Below, one piece after another: positions 63,305-64,000 of a stretch of DNA of 64,000 nt (position 1 is the stretch's first letter; every line of letters starts with the position of its first letter). Below the pieces are notes generated by a model that saw nothing but the letters and a program-made list of their open reading frames with translations, had not been told where the DNA came from and made no database searches. The position numbers were made by a program, and so were the translations under genes. Source of the DNA: Planctomycetota bacterium (GTDB taxonomy: Bacteria; Planctomycetota; Planctomycetia; Planctomycetales; Planctomycetaceae); assembly GCA_003671275.1 (NCBI GenBank), contig QWPB01000024.1, forward strand, positions 91,226 through 155,225, written 5' to 3'.

Positions 63305-64000
63305 TGCCGCAGCAGTTGATCGAGGTCAGGTTCCTGATAGCAGGAGACGATTTCACGCTACCAGACCATCCCCTGATTCGCCATCGACTGACCGTGAATT
63401 CCCTCGACAGTTCCATCGGACCGGCCATTCGGCTGATGGCTCTAGCTCCCGCAACGGGATTTCCTCCCCCATCGCTCATTGTGACTGGTACAGAAAATGG
63501 GGGGCAGGCGAGCCTTCAGCTTCAGCCGAGGGGGCCATGCAGGAAGTGAATCCGAAGCGACAAGCGGTCATCAGCATCCCGGCGGCGTCAGGTCACGCTC
63601 GCTCTGCGCCCCGCAGGGGCAGTGGAAAACCAGTCCATGACAGAGCGACCGCAGGGAGCGCCGCCCTGGGATACGGAGGTTTCAACATGTGCCCAGCCCT
63701 GAAAGGGCGAAACAACCCGGCATAGCGCGACCTTGTGCCGCCCTGTCCTGGGCAGAAATGTCGTGCCCCTTCAGGGCGTTTCGGAGAAGCGAGCCCCCGA
63801 CGTGAGTCGGAGGGTGTGTACGCGGGGGAATTCTTCAAGGTGCTGGTCAATTCCTGGTGTGGCGGGCGTCCGGTGGCTGGGGCGGTATGCGATGGGACTC
63901 ACCCGAGCGTGATTCTTCAGCACACTTCCAGTTACCCAAGTCCTCACCGGCCCCCAGTTCCCGAGACACATCACCAAGCTGGGGCCCAGGGGCTCTGGGA
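63305..64000. other. non-coding, hairpin-rich, repeat-like region at the window end
   Basis: About 700 bases with no credible gene. From about 63590 to 63800 it is rich in short GC hairpins, for example GCCCT-GAA-AGGGC (63698-63710), GCCCC-TTCA-GGGC and GAGCCCCCGACGTGAGTCGGAGGG. It has the look of a dispersed intergenic repeat common in planctomycete genomes; only one copy is in this window. Nothing can be said about the last 150 bases. Confidence 0.5.

Noticed and set aside
1..64000. CRISPR arrays, rRNA genes or insertion sequences with transposases
   Set aside because: No regularly spaced repeats, no rRNA-like sequence and no transposase motif were seen; the only mobile-type enzyme is the tyrosine recombinase.

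Overview
The window looks like a chromosomal segment of a planctomycete (order Planctomycetales or a close relative). The evidence is the set of families that are abundant in that phylum: two DUF1501 proteins, two DUF1080 proteins, a DUF1598 protein, DUF1573 proteins, a secreted neutral-ceramidase-like protein, a YTV-free but strongly planctomycete-type histidine kinase N-terminus, FHA-fused signalling proteins and a multihaem metallophosphatase. The DNA is moderately GC-rich, with tight ATGA/GTGA overlaps inside operons.

Region 1 (1-15.3 kb) is an exopolysaccharide (EPS) locus. A minus-strand operon runs from a pyruvyltransferase (14196) through a Wzx flippase, an FrhB-like iron-sulfur protein, a Wzy polymerase, four glycosyltransferase units (one split as an Alg13/Alg14-like pair), a hexapeptide acetyltransferase and a Wzc-like co-polymerase. 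It then continues into a response regulator, an H-NOX haem nitric-oxide sensor and the start of a histidine kinase that leaves the window. The initiating phosphoglycosyltransferase (14623, plus strand) is divergent. The 430-base gap between them carries two sigma-54 (-24/-12) promoter sequences, one for each direction, plus an inverted repeat. No Wza exporter is present in the window.

Region 2 (15.6-24.4 kb) holds an eight-EF-hand secreted protein, a divergent CsrA homologue, hemC, and an unusual minus-strand cluster. The cluster contains three secreted paralogues that share a C-terminal beta-strand signature, a lipoprotein secretin broken by a one-base frameshift, and a 560-residue secreted protein with PapD-like and other Ig-like domains. 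It may be an undescribed surface-fibre or secretion system.

Region 3 (24.7-49.9 kb) is mostly housekeeping and secreted planctomycete genes: YyaL (with an inserted block of heptanucleotide repeats), a beta-propeller, an orphan TadB/C-like membrane protein, DUF1598, ceramidase-like, transglutaminase, FHA-GAF histidine kinase, YchF, DUF1080, an HlyD-like adaptor, CysK, a terpene-cyclase-fold/HEAT protein, a methyltransferase, DUF1501 and pyruvate carboxylase. A family of short palindromes with the core CAGAC-N6-GTCTG occupies several intergenic gaps.

Region 4 (49.9-53.6 kb) is a small integration hot spot. It contains a tRNA-Arg, a tyrosine recombinase, a fragment of a type III restriction Res subunit, a coiled-coil gene cut off at its 3' end, and a 5'-truncated DUF1573-cytochrome c gene.

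Region 5 (53.6-64 kb) returns to chromosomal genes: DUF1080, a serine beta-lactamase-like hydrolase, a thioredoxin-like protein, a YacP-type NYN nuclease, a four-haem cytochrome/metallophosphatase, DUF1573, DUF1501 and an FHA-LuxR regulator. It ends in about 700 bases of repeat-like, hairpin-rich non-coding DNA.
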